A stretch of DNA of 64,000 nucleotides from Paenibacillus assamensis DSM 18201 (GTDB lineage: Bacteria; Bacillota; Bacilli; Paenibacillales; Paenibacillaceae). Of this stretch, positions 25,650 to 36,890 are shown piece by piece (position 1 is the stretch's first letter; the number at the start of each line of letters is the position of its first letter). The position numbers and the translations under genes are program-made. The stretch covers positions 1 to 64,000 of the forward strand of contig NZ_AULU01000016.1 in assembly GCF_000422445.1 (NCBI RefSeq), written 5' to 3'. Under the pieces are notes generated by a model. The model was given only the letters and a program-made list of their open reading frames with translations, did no database searches and had not been told where the DNA came from.

Positions 25650-25778
25650 GGGTTTTCTCCTTCCATAATGGCTTATATTGAGGAGCGTCCCTTAGCATGA
25701 CTGAATATAAGCTAAGGGACGAACATCTGTTTACCTATTTTAACCAAGTACAAACGAGGAATCAAGACATTGATAGGT

Positions 25779-27230
25779 TTAAAAAGGTGCCCATTTCAAT
25801 TGACGTGCTTTTAAATAGCGTTCGTTTACAGCAGGCCAATATACTACATTCCACCAGTCTTTAATATAGTCAGCGCGTTTGCTCTGATGTTTCAAATAGT
25901 AAGCGTGTTCCCAAACATCGAGCACGAGCAGCGGGATGACATCCCATTGTGATAAGTTCTGGTGCTTCTCTGCTTGGAGAATTTCCAAGCGACGGCTTCG
26001 AGGGCTCCAGACGAGGAGAGCCCAACCGCCTCCCTCTACCTTTTCTGCTGCTTTGGAAAATTGCTGCTTGAAGGCTTGATAGCTGCCAAAGTCTTGCTCA
26101 ATTTGGCGTCTTAAATCACCCTGCGGCTCACCTCCACCTTTTGGATTCATTACGTCCCAAAAGATCGTATGCAAATAATGCCCTGCACCGTTAAAGGCCA
26201 AATCGCGCTCTAGCGCCTTGATCTGATCGAAGTTGCCAGTGCGGCGAGCTTCGACTAGGGCCAGCTCGGCTTTGTTCAGGTCGTCGACATATGCTTTGTG
26301 GTGGATGTCATGATGGATTTGCATGGTCTTCGTATCAATGTATGGCTCTAATGCGTTGTAAGGGTAGGGTAGTGGCGGCAAGCGATGCCCGCCTGGCGGC
26401 ACGTAAACATTGTCCGCTGGACGTGCCTCTTCAGGAGCCGCTTGGCGCAGTTGCGGCTCTGAGGCTGCCGCTGGTTGAGCGCTAGCCGCAGTTTGCGGAG
26501 CATACGGCGAGCCTTGCGGCGAGTAAGGCGAGTTGTGCTGGCTAGCCGCGGCTTGCGGCGAGTAAGGTGAGCCATGCTGCAACGCCGCAGCATGTGGCGC
26601 GTGTGCCGTGCCGTGCTGCATGGCGCCAGCACCGTTAGGCGGGCGCTCGCTTTGCGGCGGAATGGCTTCGCCAGCCGCACAAGCCTGTGACTGCGCCGGG
26701 CGGCTACCGATGGCCGCCGTCACATCATTGGGCCTAACAGCGGCTGAATGATACGCCGCAGCCGGGCCTTGCCCATACGCCGCGGCGTTCGCTTGCGCTT
26801 CGGCGAGCGGGGTGCTCGTCAGCGACTTCGTCACGCTAACGAACACATATGATTCGCGCACGACGTGGGCGCATAGAAGCGGTGCGGCTGACGTATACCG
26901 CACCGCTTGGCTGTACTGCTTGATATGCTCCAACTGTTGAATAAAATGCTCCGATTGCTGGACAGAAGCGCCCAGCAGCTGATCAATTTGTGTCAGTAAG
27001 GAATTGTCCCAACGTGTATCCGAGCTAATGCAGTTGTGCAGCCAGCCGCGCGCCGTCTCCTCGGTTTTAGCAAAGACATGCTCCCATTCAGTAAGCACTT
27101 GACTGAAGCTTGGTTCCAACTCCGGAACGACGCTGCGAATGAGCACAGCATGCTCTTTCTCTTGATTTTTCCAATCTTGTATCGCTTCCAATATGCGAAT
27201 CGGCATGTAAGGACCGTAAATAAGCAGCAT
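25779..27230 (-). CDS. SodF-like superoxide dismutase with N-terminal helical domain and repetitive linker
   Basis: A 483-aa protein in three parts. Residues 1-150 are helical with conserved Glu/His (KNQEKEHAVLIRSVVPELEPSF), recalling DUF2935 regions of Bacillus SodF/YojM-like proteins. Residues about 150-275 are an Ala/Pro/Gln-rich linker with imperfect repeats such as HGSPYSPQAAASQHNSPYSP and GSPYAPQ. Residues about 280-475 are a full Mn/Fe SOD domain with MQIHHDIHHKAYV, HYLHTIFWDVM and [13 protein letters not shown], keeping all four metal ligands. No signal peptide. The linker DNA is locally G+C-rich. AAGGAGG sits six bases before ATG 27230. B. subtilis SodF is about 280 aa, so this is a much longer form. 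Confidence 0.88.
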   Translation of the reverse strand: MLLIYGPYMPIRILEAIQDWKNQEKEHAVLIRSVVPELEPSFSQVLTEWEHVFAKTEETARGWLHNCISSDTRWDNSLLTQIDQLLGASVQQSEHFIQQLEHIKQYSQAVRYTSAAPLLCAHVVRESYVFVSVTKSLTSTPLAEAQANAAAYGQGPAAAYHSAAVRPNDVTAAIGSRPAQSQACAAGEAIPPQSERPPNGAGAMQHGTAHAPHAAALQHGSPYSPQAAASQHNSPYSPQGSPYAPQTAASAQPAAASEPQLRQAAPEEARPADNVYVPPGGHRLPPLPYPYNALEPYIDTKTMQIHHDIHHKAYVDDLNKAELALVEARRTGNFDQIKALERDLAFNGAGHYLHTIFWDVMNPKGGGEPQGDLRRQIEQDFGSYQAFKQQFSKAAEKVEGGGWALLVWSPRSRRLEILQAEKHQNLSQWDVIPLLVLDVWEHAYYLKHQSKRADYIKDWWNVVYWPAVNERYLKARQLKWAPF

Positions 27231-27444
27231 GGTAATCCTCCTTCACCATACGTGATGCGTTCATAATCATATGTATGAGGAGGAATGGTTGGACTATAAC
27301 AATGGTAATGTTATCGATATGCTTGAGCGTGACAAAGGGGAGAGAAGGTGAAAAAGGTGAGGTTTCAAAAAGGTAGTGTAAAAGAGCATCGTAATATCAA
27401 ATTTCCGTACGCATGAGCTCATAAAACATAACCAATTATGGTGT

Positions 27445-27621
27445 GGACAAAAATGCAGCTATTTTAATAAAAAAACATCATTTTGCCTTCAATAAGGACA
27501 AAAGTGCAGTTGTTTTTCCCGGCTAAGCTCTATAAATGGGTATAGAGGCTAAAATAAATGCACTTTTGCCGATAATAGCCCAAATAAGCACAATTAGAGT
27601 TAAAATAACTGCAGATTTGTC
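27445..27621 (+). repeat. Dispersed intergenic repeat, copy 2
   Basis: It begins GGACAAAAATGCAGCTATTT and ends GCAGATTTGTC. It has a second forward unit at about 27495 (GGACAAAAGTGCAGTTGTTT) and inverted units at about 27551 (AAAATAAATGCACTTTTGCC) and 27603 (AAAATAACTGCAGATTTGTC). Order, spacing and inner words (AACATCATTTTG, GATAATAGCCC) match copy 1. It lies between the SOD gene and the alpha/beta hydrolase gene. Confidence 0.75.
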
Positions 27622-27731
27622 AGATGTGCTTTGTGCGAATGCAGGTTTGTCGACCATTTAAGCTATGTGCTTTCTGGGAATAACAATTTTTCACTCATCT
27701 CAATTAGGAGCTTTGACACAATTAAATAACC

Positions 27732-27764
27732 AAATATCCCCTTCCTATTTAGGAAAGGGATATT
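27732..27764 (-). terminator. Terminator of the alpha/beta hydrolase gene
   Basis: AAATATCCCCTTCCT pairs with AGGAAAGGGATATTT around ATTT. Confidence 0.8.
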
Positions 27765-27780
27765 TATAACACCGAATGGT

Positions 27781-28803
27781 TTAGCGTTTAGCCGTGAGCT
27801 GGGGATCGCGTTCAGCAGATGCCTCTAGGAACTGGGCGACTTTGCGCAAATACGTCTTGCTGTCTTCTCGATAGATGAGCTCATGGTGAGCGCCGTCTAC
27901 GATCCAAGAGCTGGAGAGAGCAGGGTCCTGATTGCTAGCAATTTGCTCTGCAATGGTATAAGGAGCTTTCGTATCTGCTGTTCCATGAATGAAGAAGGTT
28001 GGAATCGAGTACTGATGTGCCTTTACTTCATCATAGGGTATCTGCTGCAAACTTGTATCATTCAGTAGTGGGAACATGATGCGTAATAATTGCAGCGATG
28101 GTTCTTTTGGAAGATTTACAAACTGCTCCAAGTTATGATAGAGCGTATCTGGCTCTAGCAAGAACATGCTGTCGAGTACCATGGCATCGATATCGCTGCT
28201 TAGTAAGCTGGCTTGAAGGGCAGTTCCAGCTCCCATTGAGAAGCCCCATACGACGATATGTTCCGAACCTCGCTTTTTCGCTAACTCAACTGCACCGAGA
28301 AGTTGTTCTTTCTCCAGTCTTCCGCCCGTTGCTTTTGTCTTATGGTTTGGTGACGCAAAGCCGTAGTCAAACATAATGACATTATAGCCGAGGCGTTGAG
28401 CGAATTGGGCTAGGTCATACATGGGTACCCAATATTCTTCTCGATTTGCTCCATAGCCATGGCTCAATATAATCGTCTTCTTGGACGCAGAGCTTGCTGG
28501 AATGTACCAGCCTTCTACGAGTGTATGCTGATCACGCGCAGGAAAGGTCACATTTTCATATTGGAGTCCTTTCGCTGTCATCGGATTAGCGAACAGCGGC
28601 GGGACTTGAGGGTTCGCGAACATCCAAGCAATAAAAGCATGCAAAGCTAAAAAGATGACAATCACGGTGAACACAGCGGATAACAGCAAGGCGATGAGTA
28701 TATGTTTCAACTTCACGCGCTTCATTCGAGCGGGTATTGCTGGCTCAATAGGAGCGATCCAGTCGGGTTGGACGTTTGGCGTTGATATCATAGGTGAACT
28801 CAT
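27781..28803 (-). CDS. Membrane-anchored alpha/beta hydrolase
   Basis: This 340-aa protein has one N-terminal membrane helix (about 34-62, ILIALLLSAVFTVIVIFLAL) and an alpha/beta hydrolase domain facing outward. Catalytic features are the HGYGANREEYW oxyanion region, the nucleophile elbow GFSMGAG (Ser near 195), an Asp in TADTKAPY and the final His in DGAHHELIY. The family (YfhR/BAAT-like fold) includes esterases and peptidases; the substrate is not known. AAGGAGG precedes ATG 28803. Confidence 0.87.
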   Translation of the reverse strand: MSSPMISTPNVQPDWIAPIEPAIPARMKRVKLKHILIALLLSAVFTVIVIFLALHAFIAWMFANPQVPPLFANPMTAKGLQYENVTFPARDQHTLVEGWYIPASSASKKTIILSHGYGANREEYWVPMYDLAQFAQRLGYNVIMFDYGFASPNHKTKATGGRLEKEQLLGAVELAKKRGSEHIVVWGFSMGAGTALQASLLSSDIDAMVLDSMFLLEPDTLYHNLEQFVNLPKEPSLQLLRIMFPLLNDTSLQQIPYDEVKAHQYSIPTFFIHGTADTKAPYTIAEQIASNQDPALSSSWIVDGAHHELIYREDSKTYLRKVAQFLEASAERDPQLTAKR

Positions 28804-29355
28804 GGCAGATGCCTCCTTTTTATTCGCGATGTTTCACGGATGAGCTTTGTAACAAATCTGATGTATAAATATGGAACGAAAGGCCTAGTCGAGTGTTGTC
28901 GAACAGGCTGATCTCTGTGCAATGCTCTCGTTCGTTGTCATTGAATTGAAATCGTTTTCTACTACTCCCATCGTATGCGGATAACCCTGCTAAAACAATG
29001 GTATTGCACGATTTGTAAGGCGATTGTAATGCTCGTGTAATATAGTAAACTTCATGTAAAAAAAAGCGCGAATGATGGGACTAAAGTCCAGCGTAAACAT
29101 CTGTCGTTTGAAATAAGCAAGAGGCATACGGATTGGGTTGGATGAATATCTGGGCGGACCTATTCAATGTCATATTAGTTGTCATTTTGAAATAGAGTAT
29201 GGATAAGCATGTACTTTTTTACTTGTGCAGTATACCGTATTCTTTTTGTTCTATTTAGCAATTTAGCAACAACATCTCTTTACGCAAACAAATCTCAGCG
29301 TTATACTAGATGTAACAAAGTTCCATGTAATGGAACGAAAGAAGGTGATTTACCT
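28804..29355. other. Divergent intergenic region
   Basis: About 550 bp between the hydrolase and IclR genes with no credible gene. A near-perfect cre-like word, TGAAATCGTTTTCT (28947-28960, last base off), is the only regulatory site that stands out. The open frame upstream of the IclR gene reaches 29209 but lacks a ribosome site. Confidence 0.45.
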
Positions 29356-30111
29356 ATGGAGGAAAGCGGAGGTAAGTTGACAGTTCGTGCGGTCGAAAGA
29401 GCGCTTGATATATTGATGTGCTTCAAGGATGCCCATGATTTGAGCTTAACGGAAATATCAGGACGAGTGGGTTTAAATAAGAGTACTGTTCATCGTTTGC
29501 TGGCGACGCTGGAGGAGAAAGGTTTTTTACTGCGTGACGGAGATAAGTTCAGACTCGGATATAGTGTCTGGGAGTTGGCAGCAAACTTGACTCAAGTGGA
29601 TGATGCAGCTCAACTGCTGCTTCCTGAAATGGAGCGTTTGCGTGATCAGCTTGGAGAGACGATAAGCTTGTATGTACGGGATGGCAATGACCGGATTCGC
29701 ATCCAAGCGGTACAGAGCAATCAGGCGATTCGTCGTGTAGCACCGATCGGTGTACGATTGCCTCTATATGTAGGGGCGTCGAGTAAAGTGCTTCTTGCTT
29801 TTGCGGATGAAGCAGAGCGTGCAGAGACGATGCAAAGTTCCTCTTGGCCTGGTTCCATTGAGACAACAGACTTTTTGCAGCAGCTAGAAGAAGTGAAAAA
29901 AGGCGGGTACGCATTAAGTGTGGAAGAGCGTGAACCTGGGGCAGCAGCCATATCCGTGCCTATACTGGATCGTTCCCATCGTATTTCAGCTGCGTTGTCC
30001 GTATCTGGCCCTGTTAGCCGCATGACTCCGGATACGATGCGGGCGTACGCTCCTTTGCTGATGGAAGCGGCTTCTCGTATGGAAAAGATGATACGTACCG
30101 TTAATTTGTAA
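29356..30111 (+). CDS. IclR-family transcriptional regulator
   Basis: A 251-aa protein. Residues 8-70 are a winged helix-turn-helix (VRAVERALDILMCFKDAHDLSLTEIS and VGLNKSTVHRLLATLEEKGFL). Residues 80-250 are the IclR effector domain (LYVGASSKVLLAFADEAE, GYALSVEEREPGAAAISVPI, ALSVSGPVSRM). The target is not clear: neither neighbour is a known partner and TPP-controlled thiC follows. I chose ATG 29356 (GAAGGTGATT upstream); the open frame extends about 50 codons further without sense. Confidence 0.9.
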   Translation: MEESGGKLTVRAVERALDILMCFKDAHDLSLTEISGRVGLNKSTVHRLLATLEEKGFLLRDGDKFRLGYSVWELAANLTQVDDAAQLLLPEMERLRDQLGETISLYVRDGNDRIRIQAVQSNQAIRRVAPIGVRLPLYVGASSKVLLAFADEAERAETMQSSSWPGSIETTDFLQQLEEVKKGGYALSVEEREPGAAAISVPILDRSHRISAALSVSGPVSRMTPDTMRAYAPLLMEAASRMEKMIRTVNL

Positions 30112-30221
30112 GGATTTATTTATAAGGCTTATTTCTCTGGAATTACTTGCATAATTGACTTTATTCCGTTATGGTTAGTGAGACATGAGTTAACATTTAC
30201 CATGCAAGAACTGCATATTGT

Positions 30222-30318
30222 TACTAGGGGTGCCTCCGAGTGGAGGCTGAGACAAGATCGCGCTGAAGATCTTAAACCCTTTGCACCTGATCTGGATTAT
30301 ACCAGCGTAGGGAAGTAA
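30222..30318 (+). promoter_or_regulatory. TPP riboswitch (THI element)
   Basis: The region contains the hallmark segments of the thiamine pyrophosphate aptamer: ACTAGGGGTGCC, GGCTGAGA (pyrimidine-binding loop), ACCCTTTGCACCTGATCTGG and ACCAGCGTAGGGAAGT. A terminator at 30393 lies between it and thiC, fitting transcriptional control: with TPP bound the terminator forms. A possible promoter is TTGCAT (30147) with 17 bp to TATGGT (30170). Confidence 0.95.
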
Positions 30319-30392
30319 TCGGCACGATAAGCACCAGTAGATAAGGATGCGGACATTTATCCTTTTTCTAGGTGTGTGGGTATATCGACGAC

Positions 30393-30423
30393 AGCCGGTT
30401 CCTTTACGGGACCGGCTTTTTGT
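30393..30423 (+). terminator. Riboswitch expression-platform terminator
   Basis: GCCGGTTCC pairs with GGGACCGGC around TTTAC, followed by TTTTTGT, in the leader of thiC. Confidence 0.85.
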
Positions 30424-30544
30424 ATGTTTGAATCTATTGTTGAATCACATACAGCCGATATATACGAGTTACAACTGCGCAACTTACCTTTAAGCCCTCT
30501 TATTTGCAAAAATGATGTAGTAGGGGCTCCTCTGTTAGGTATAA

Positions 30545-32509
<1,965 letters not shown>

Positions 32510-32629
32510 ATATACGTGCTTTCATTATAAATTTATGTAACAGGGTGCATGGCTCCTGTTCATAATGTAATTAGTCCATTTTCGTTATGATTCATGTACT
32601 TTATGCTATAAATAATAACATCCATTAAG

Positions 32630-32664
32630 GAAGGGTCGACAATTTGTCGATCCTTCTTTTTTTC
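32630..32664 (+). terminator. thiC terminator
   Basis: GAAGGGTCGAC pairs with GTCGATCCTTC around AATTT, followed by a seven-T run. Confidence 0.9.
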
Positions 32665-32891
32665 TAACTGCATCAATATCTAGTGGTTGTTTACGGATTG
32701 TCAATGCGAACAAGCAAACTTTCTTTTTTTATTTTTTTGTGAATAAGAAGGATATGTGTTGAAGCACAAACCTGCTTGTCCATGGAACCTCTGAAAGACA
32801 CGGAATTGTCGATATGTCCGCAAAGGCTTACGGGGCAAGAGATGGGTATTTTGTGCAAAGAAAACAAAGATTTGGAATGTGCTCAAGTCCA

Positions 32892-32946
32892 TTGACAAAC
32901 ACTATATATTGATATAAATTTGATAATGCACTCAAGATATTGTTAC
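32892..32946 (+). promoter_or_regulatory. nrd promoter with two NrdR boxes
   Basis: TTGACA at 32892 is a perfect -35; the -10 is TAAATT (32915, 17-bp spacing) or TATAAA (32913, 15 bp). NrdR box 1 has core CTATATATTG at 32902-32911, between the two hexamers. Box 2 has core CAAGATATTG at 32933-32942, matching 8 of 10. The cores start exactly 31 bp apart, the usual spacing for NrdR. ATP/dATP-bound NrdR would repress nrdIEF here. Confidence 0.72.
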
Positions 32947-33065
32947 GGATAGACATTTCAAACACCATAGATAGCAGCGTCTCTGTCAGGGACAATGATC
33001 TATGTATGATCGCTTTAGATGGGGCTGACAGGCTTCATATGAAGATGGAAGGAGATACGATTAAA

Positions 33066-33455
33066 ATGTTGGTTGCCTATGATTCCAGAACCGGAAACGT
33101 ACGGAGATTTATAAATAAATTAAACCTGCCTGCGGTGCAGATTGACGATAAAATGACGTTGGACGAGCCGTTTGTACTCATTACCTATACGACAGGATTT
33201 GGTGAAGTGCCAGCCAAGGTACAATCCTTTTTGAAAAATAATTATGCTCGTTGTGTGGCGGTTGCAGCGAGTGGCAATCGTAACTGGGGTGAATGCTTTG
33301 GCCGCAGTGCGGACATTATAGCTCGTACGTATGGTGTGCCTGTGTTGAGCAAGTTCGAATTGGCAGGTACAACACAAGATGTAGAGCGGTTTAAGCAAGG
33401 TGTTGCTCGTTATACGGGCTACCAAGAGGAGGTGAGTGCAGTTGCGTCATATTGA
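33066..33455 (+). CDS. nrdI: NrdI, flavodoxin-like protein of class Ib RNR
   Basis: The 129-aa flavoprotein supplies oxidant for assembly of the Mn2-tyrosyl radical cofactor of NrdF. The N-terminal flavin loop YDSRTGNVRRF, the VLITYTTGFGEVP loop and AASGNRNWGECFGRSAD are typical. The open frame extends up to 32940, overlapping the NrdR box, so ATG 33066 (AAGGAGA upstream) is chosen and gives the length of B. subtilis NrdI. The 3' end overlaps nrdE by 14 bp: an operon. Confidence 0.93.
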   Translation: MLVAYDSRTGNVRRFINKLNLPAVQIDDKMTLDEPFVLITYTTGFGEVPAKVQSFLKNNYARCVAVAASGNRNWGECFGRSADIIARTYGVPVLSKFELAGTTQDVERFKQGVARYTGYQEEVSAVASY

Positions 33456-35526
33456 ACTAAACAACTTGTTAATGCAGCGTGGAGCGGATGGCTTCTTCCG
33501 GTTGGAGCGAGATAAGGAAGCTGTACAGGCATTCATGGAGGAAGTGTTTGCAAAGAGTATTTCATTTACCAGCTTTGCAGAGAAAGTTCGCTATATGATT
33601 GACAATGATTATTATGAGGATGTTTATACGACGTACTCGCCAGAAGCTGTAGAAGAGATTTATGAAATTGCACATAGCTATAATTTCCAATTCCAATCCT
33701 ACATGGCAGCATCCAAGTTTTACACAGACTATGCGGTGAAGACGAACGACCGCTCTCAATACTTAGAACATTACGCAGATCGTGTTGCGATCGTTGCTTT
33801 GCACTTGGCACGTGGCGATGAAAATATGGCTCGCGAGCTTACTAGAGCGATGATGGAGCAGCGCGTACAGCCTGCAACGCCTACATTTTTGAACGCAGGA
33901 AAGAGCCGTCGCGGTGAGATGGTATCTTGTTTCCTTTTAGAAATGGACGATGCGCTTAACTCGATTAACTTTGTACTCGGCACGTGCATGCAGCTCTCGA
34001 AAATCGGCGGTGGCGTAGCAGTTAACTTGTCGAAGTTGCGTGGACGCGGTGAGCCAATTAAAGGCGTTGAAGGAGCAGCGAAAGGCATTATGCCTGTTCT
34101 GAAGCTGATGGAGGATGCATTCTCTTATGCAGATCAGATGGGACAGCGCAAAGGTTCTGGCGCAGCTTACTACAACATTTTCGGCTGGGATCTCATGGAG
34201 TTCCTAGACAGTAAGAAAATTAATGCGGACGAGAAGACACGCTTGAAGACATTGTCGATCGGCCTAATCGTACCGAATCAATTTTACAAGCTAGCGGAAG
34301 AGAACAAACCGCTTCATCTATTTGCACCATATTCCGTGTTCAAAGCATATGGTGTGCATTTAGACGATATGGATATGGATGAAATGTACGAGCAACTGCT
34401 AGCAGACGATCGTGTACGTAAAAAGGAAGTAATGAGTGCGCGTGACATGCTGACGAAAATTGCGATGATTCAGCTTGAATCTGGTTATCCGTATATTATG
34501 AACAAGAGCAATGCGAACCATGCTCACGCGCTTAAAAATATCGGTAACATCAAAATGTCCAACTTGTGCACGGAGATTTTCCAACTGCAAGAGACATCCG
34601 AAATTACCGACTACAATCAAGAAGACATTATCCGCAGAGATATTAGCTGCAACTTGGCGTCTTTGAACATTGTTAACGTAATGGAGCATAAGAAAATGAA
34701 GGAATCCGTACATGCAGGCATGCTTGCACTGACTTCGGTCAGCGACATGACTCGTATCGAAAATGCACCAGGTGTTGCTAAAGCAAACAGTGAACTGCAT
34801 TCCGTCGGTCTTGGCGCGATGAATTTGCACGGATTTTTAGCTAAAAATAAAATTGCTTATGATAGTGCAGAAGCGAAAGACTTCGCGCGCACCTTCTTTA
34901 TGATGTTGAACTTCTACTCCTTGGAGAAAAGCATGGAAATCGCGAAAGACAGCGGCATTACGTTCCAAGGGTTTGAACATTCTGATTATGCAGATGGTTC
35001 GTATTTCGAGCGCTATCTAGAGACAGACTACCGTCCAGTTTCGGATAAAGTGAAGCAGTTGTTTGAGGGAATGAACATTCCTAGTCCGGCAGAGTGGCAA
35101 TCACTCAAAGAAAACGTACAAAAACATGGTTTGTACCATGCTTATCGCTTAGCGATCGCACCAACACAAAGTATTTCGTATATTCAAAATGCGACTTCCA
35201 GTGTTATGCCGATCGTAGAGCAGATTGAGACTCGTACGTATGCCAACTCAACAACTTACTATCCAATGCCTTATATGGCAGCTGATAATTTCTTCTACTA
35301 TAAGTCAGCTTATCAAATGGATCAGTTCAAAGTGCTTGATCTGATTGCTGAAATTCAAGTGCATATTGACCAAGGAATTTCCACGGTGCTGCACGTAAAC
35401 AGTGATGTGACGACGCGTCAGCTAGCTCGCTACTATATCTATGCAGCGAAGAAGGGCTTGAAATCGTTGTACTACACACGTACGAACCGTTTGTCTGTTG
35501 AAGAGTGCATTAGCTGCTCCGTATAA
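33442..35526 (+). CDS. nrdE: Ribonucleotide reductase class Ib, large subunit
   Basis: It reduces ribonucleoside diphosphates to deoxy forms with NrdF. About 694 aa, with no N-terminal ATP-cone, as in class Ib. Conserved parts include QPATPTFLNAGKSRRGEMVSCF (an active-site Cys), QMGQRKGSGAAYYNIF, MSNLCTEI (radical Cys), SVGLGAMNLHG and APTQSISYIQNA. The C-terminus ends ECISCSV, the redox pair that takes electrons from NrdH/thioredoxin. GAGGAGG is best spaced for TTG 33442; GTG 33436 is an alternative. No intron or intein interrupts it. Confidence 0.95.
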   Translation: MRHIELNNLLMQRGADGFFRLERDKEAVQAFMEEVFAKSISFTSFAEKVRYMIDNDYYEDVYTTYSPEAVEEIYEIAHSYNFQFQSYMAASKFYTDYAVKTNDRSQYLEHYADRVAIVALHLARGDENMARELTRAMMEQRVQPATPTFLNAGKSRRGEMVSCFLLEMDDALNSINFVLGTCMQLSKIGGGVAVNLSKLRGRGEPIKGVEGAAKGIMPVLKLMEDAFSYADQMGQRKGSGAAYYNIFGWDLMEFLDSKKINADEKTRLKTLSIGLIVPNQFYKLAEENKPLHLFAPYSVFKAYGVHLDDMDMDEMYEQLLADDRVRKKEVMSARDMLTKIAMIQLESGYPYIMNKSNANHAHALKNIGNIKMSNLCTEIFQLQETSEITDYNQEDIIRRDISCNLASLNIVNVMEHKKMKESVHAGMLALTSVSDMTRIENAPGVAKANSELHSVGLGAMNLHGFLAKNKIAYDSAEAKDFARTFFMMLNFYSLEKSMEIAKDSGITFQGFEHSDYADGSYFERYLETDYRPVSDKVKQLFEGMNIPSPAEWQSLKENVQKHGLYHAYRLAIAPTQSISYIQNATSSVMPIVEQIETRTYANSTTYYPMPYMAADNFFYYKSAYQMDQFKVLDLIAEIQVHIDQGISTVLHVNSDVTTRQLARYYIYAAKKGLKSLYYTRTNRLSVEECISCSV

Positions 35527-35573
35527 TAGAACGATGATAGATACAGGCAACGAACGAGAAGGGAGCAACAGAA

Positions 35574-36533
35574 TTGAGCGCCATGAAAGCTGTCAATTGG
35601 AATCGTCCCGATGACGATTTTACAATTACATTTTGGAACCAAAATATTATGCAATTTTGGACGGATGATGAAATTCCACTATCAGACGATAAAATGTCAT
35701 GGTTGACATTGAATGCGGATGAGCAGGATTTATATATGAAGGTACTTGGCGGTCTGACGCTTCTTGATACGATTCAAGGCGGCGTAGGTATGCCGAAAAT
35801 ATTGGACCATGTAGAAGGTTTGCAGCGTAAAGCCGTTCTTGGATTTATGGCGATGATGGAGCAGATCCATGCCAAGTCTTACAGCAGTATTTTTACAACG
35901 CTGGCAACGACGGAAGAGATCGACGGCGTATTCCGCTGGGTAGAGGACAATGCTTGCTTGCAGAAGAAAGCGGAGATGGTGTCCCGCTACTACACGAACA
36001 TTGAGACGCGCAAAGACTTGTACTTGGCGATGTGTGCTTCGGTATTGCTGGAAAGCTACTTGTTCTACAGCGGCTTCTTCTATCCGCTGTATCTAGCAGG
36101 GCAAGGCAAGATGACGAGCAGTGGCGAAATTATCGACCTTATATTGCGCGACGAAAGTATCCATGGTCTCTATGTGGGTGTGTTGGCTCAAGAGTTGTTC
36201 GCGGAATTGAGCCCAGAAGAGCAGGATGCGGCTGTGGCAGAGTTCCAAACGCTATTGAAGGAACTGCATGCGAATGAAGAAACGTACACGGAAGAGCTGT
36301 ACACAACGATTGGCTTGACGGAGGAAGTGAAGAAATTCATCCGTTACAATGCCAACAAGGCGTTGATGAACCTTGGTATGGAGCCGTTGTTCCCAGAGGA
36401 AGAAATCAATCCAATTGTGTTTAACGGAATTAGCACGCGTACGAAGCAGCATGACTTCTTCTCGAAGAAGGGTAACGGATATGTTCGTGCGATGCATGTT
36501 GAACCGCTGACAGACGACGATTTCCGCTTCTAG
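35574..36533 (+). CDS. nrdF: Ribonucleotide reductase class Ib, small subunit
   Basis: The 319-aa radical subunit carries the dimetal-tyrosyl cofactor. Metal ligands are visible in MMEQIHAKSYS (Glu, His) and LRDESIHGLYVG (Glu, His), and earlier in the LLDTIQGG helix. FIRYNANKALMNLG and the C-terminal tail EPLTDDDFRF (docks into NrdE) are typical. It starts at TTG 35574 after GAAGGGAG, 47 bp from nrdE. It is the last gene of the operon; a long hairpin terminator follows. Confidence 0.95.
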   Translation: MSAMKAVNWNRPDDDFTITFWNQNIMQFWTDDEIPLSDDKMSWLTLNADEQDLYMKVLGGLTLLDTIQGGVGMPKILDHVEGLQRKAVLGFMAMMEQIHAKSYSSIFTTLATTEEIDGVFRWVEDNACLQKKAEMVSRYYTNIETRKDLYLAMCASVLLESYLFYSGFFYPLYLAGQGKMTSSGEIIDLILRDESIHGLYVGVLAQELFAELSPEEQDAAVAEFQTLLKELHANEETYTEELYTTIGLTEEVKKFIRYNANKALMNLGMEPLFPEEEINPIVFNGISTRTKQHDFFSKKGNGYVRAMHVEPLTDDDFRF

Positions 36534-36611
36534 TCAAGAAGCGAAGCGATAGATGGCGATATAACCAGAAGTGATGAATAAGCGGCTGTAAATACGAAGC
36601 GGCTAAATAGG

Positions 36612-36692
36612 AAAAGCGTTAACGCGGCCACTAGAGGCTGACCTTGTTTGCGAGGCAAGGTTCAGCTCCGTGGCGAGTCGTTAACGCTTTTT
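36612..36692 (+). terminator. Long nested hairpin terminator after nrdF
   Basis: AAAAGCGTTAACG pairs with CGTTAACGCTTTT. Inside it GCCAC pairs with GTGGC, and GAGGCTGACCTTG pairs with CAAGGTTCAGCTC. The total is about 30 bp of near-continuous stem ending in TTTTT. Confidence 0.85.
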
Positions 36693-36890
36693 ATTGTTGT
36701 TTGTATGTTTTAATCTCATAATGCATCATATATCAAGTTATGTACAACTATTCATCTTCTAATTACTAATATATATTTCATAGTAATCATGTTTCATGCT
36801 TAGAGTGAGCCGACCGACCACACTATTTAGACGATATTAGTAGGATTTAGCTAGGTTTGCATGTAATGGACGACTTCTAGTCCAGGATAG

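Noticed and set aside
32940-33065. Upstream extension of nrdI
   Set aside because: It would start inside the second NrdR box and adds 42 residues not found in NrdI proteins.
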